64,000 nucleotides of DNA from the NCBI GenBank assembly GCA_029237695.1, contig CM055272.1, positions 32,436,791-32,500,790 of the forward strand. The letters run 5' to 3'. The DNA comes from Conchocele bisecta. Taxonomy: Eukaryota; Mollusca; Bivalvia; Lucinida; Thyasiridae. Of the stretch, positions 63,683 through 64,000 are shown piece after piece (position 1 is the stretch's first letter; each line of letters begins with the position of its first letter). Under the pieces are notes generated by a model. The model saw only the letters and a list, made by a program, of their open reading frames with translations. It was not told where the DNA came from and made no database searches. The translations under genes and the position numbers were made by a program.

Positions 63683-64000
63683 TTAGCGACCAGTAATGCC
63701 TTCACAAAATGTGTTAAATATTTTCCCGATCCTTGCCGATTGTCATTTCGACCGTTGTGCACATTATGCCCGTTTTTGGTATTTGCTGTCTTTTATTTGT
63801 ATTAACGCAAGCAGGCGTGTGAGTCATTGACTGTAAACGTGTTTGCTTTTTGCAGCTCAAATAAGTAAATTTTTTAATTTGTTTTATTTGTTATCATTTG
63901 TTCCCTATTTAATAAGGAAAAAAATCAATAATACATTTGCAAAAGTAAAATACGCATTGAATTTGAAAGCTGGGGGTATAATACTCTTTATGTACAACAC
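63683..64000. other. Window edge, nothing recognised
   Basis: Unassigned AT-rich sequence with no repeat family member or exon seen. Confidence 0.35.

Overview
The window looks like intron-rich animal DNA, most likely from a heterodont bivalve mollusc. The bivalve call is inference. It rests on small exons with GT/AG introns of 0.2 to 27 kb and on dispersed repeats typical of clam genomes: the AAGAGGGCCATGATGGCCCT element, 'gggggcatatagtg' arrays and dense palindromic MITEs. No prokaryotic operons, CRISPR arrays or convincing free-standing RNA genes were seen.

Two protein genes can be assembled by splicing, and they are convergent. On the + strand, six exons (585-14436) encode the C-terminal 180 residues of the mitochondrial S-adenosylmethionine carrier SLC25A26; its 5' exons lie before the window. 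On the - strand, six exons (52566 down to 18142) encode a 702-residue protein whose C-terminal part resembles mitochondria-eating protein (MIEAP/SPATA18). Its first exon carries a 340-residue N-terminal region I do not recognise. The stop codons are about 3.7 kb apart. Both proteins, if correctly identified, act at mitochondria.

The rest is repeats. The fifth SLC25A26 intron in the window (6291-13611) holds a 6.1 kb DIRS-type retrotransposon (6324-12437). It has inverted terminal repeats, a junction-type internal complementary region and a decayed reverse transcriptase with YLDDWLL. The 26.7 kb MIEAP-like intron (23841-50583) and the region 52585-64000 are mosaics of foldback DNA elements. 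These include a large group flanked by TTAA (piggyBac-like), a hAT-like MITE family with 8-bp target duplications in four copies, a GTAGCC...GGCTAC hairpin family, a 'GTGGCTGTGACTGG' family, pogo-like palindromes, a TIR element whose arms are 32-36 bp repeats, and two large AAGAGGGCC elements. Several are nested, so relative insertion order can be read.

Some repeats touch the genes. One MITE ends 4 bases from a MIEAP-like 3' splice site. A 150-bp tandem duplication leaves a truncated second copy of another MIEAP-like exon with its acceptor. The nearest canonical poly(A) signal of both genes lies inside a MITE copy.
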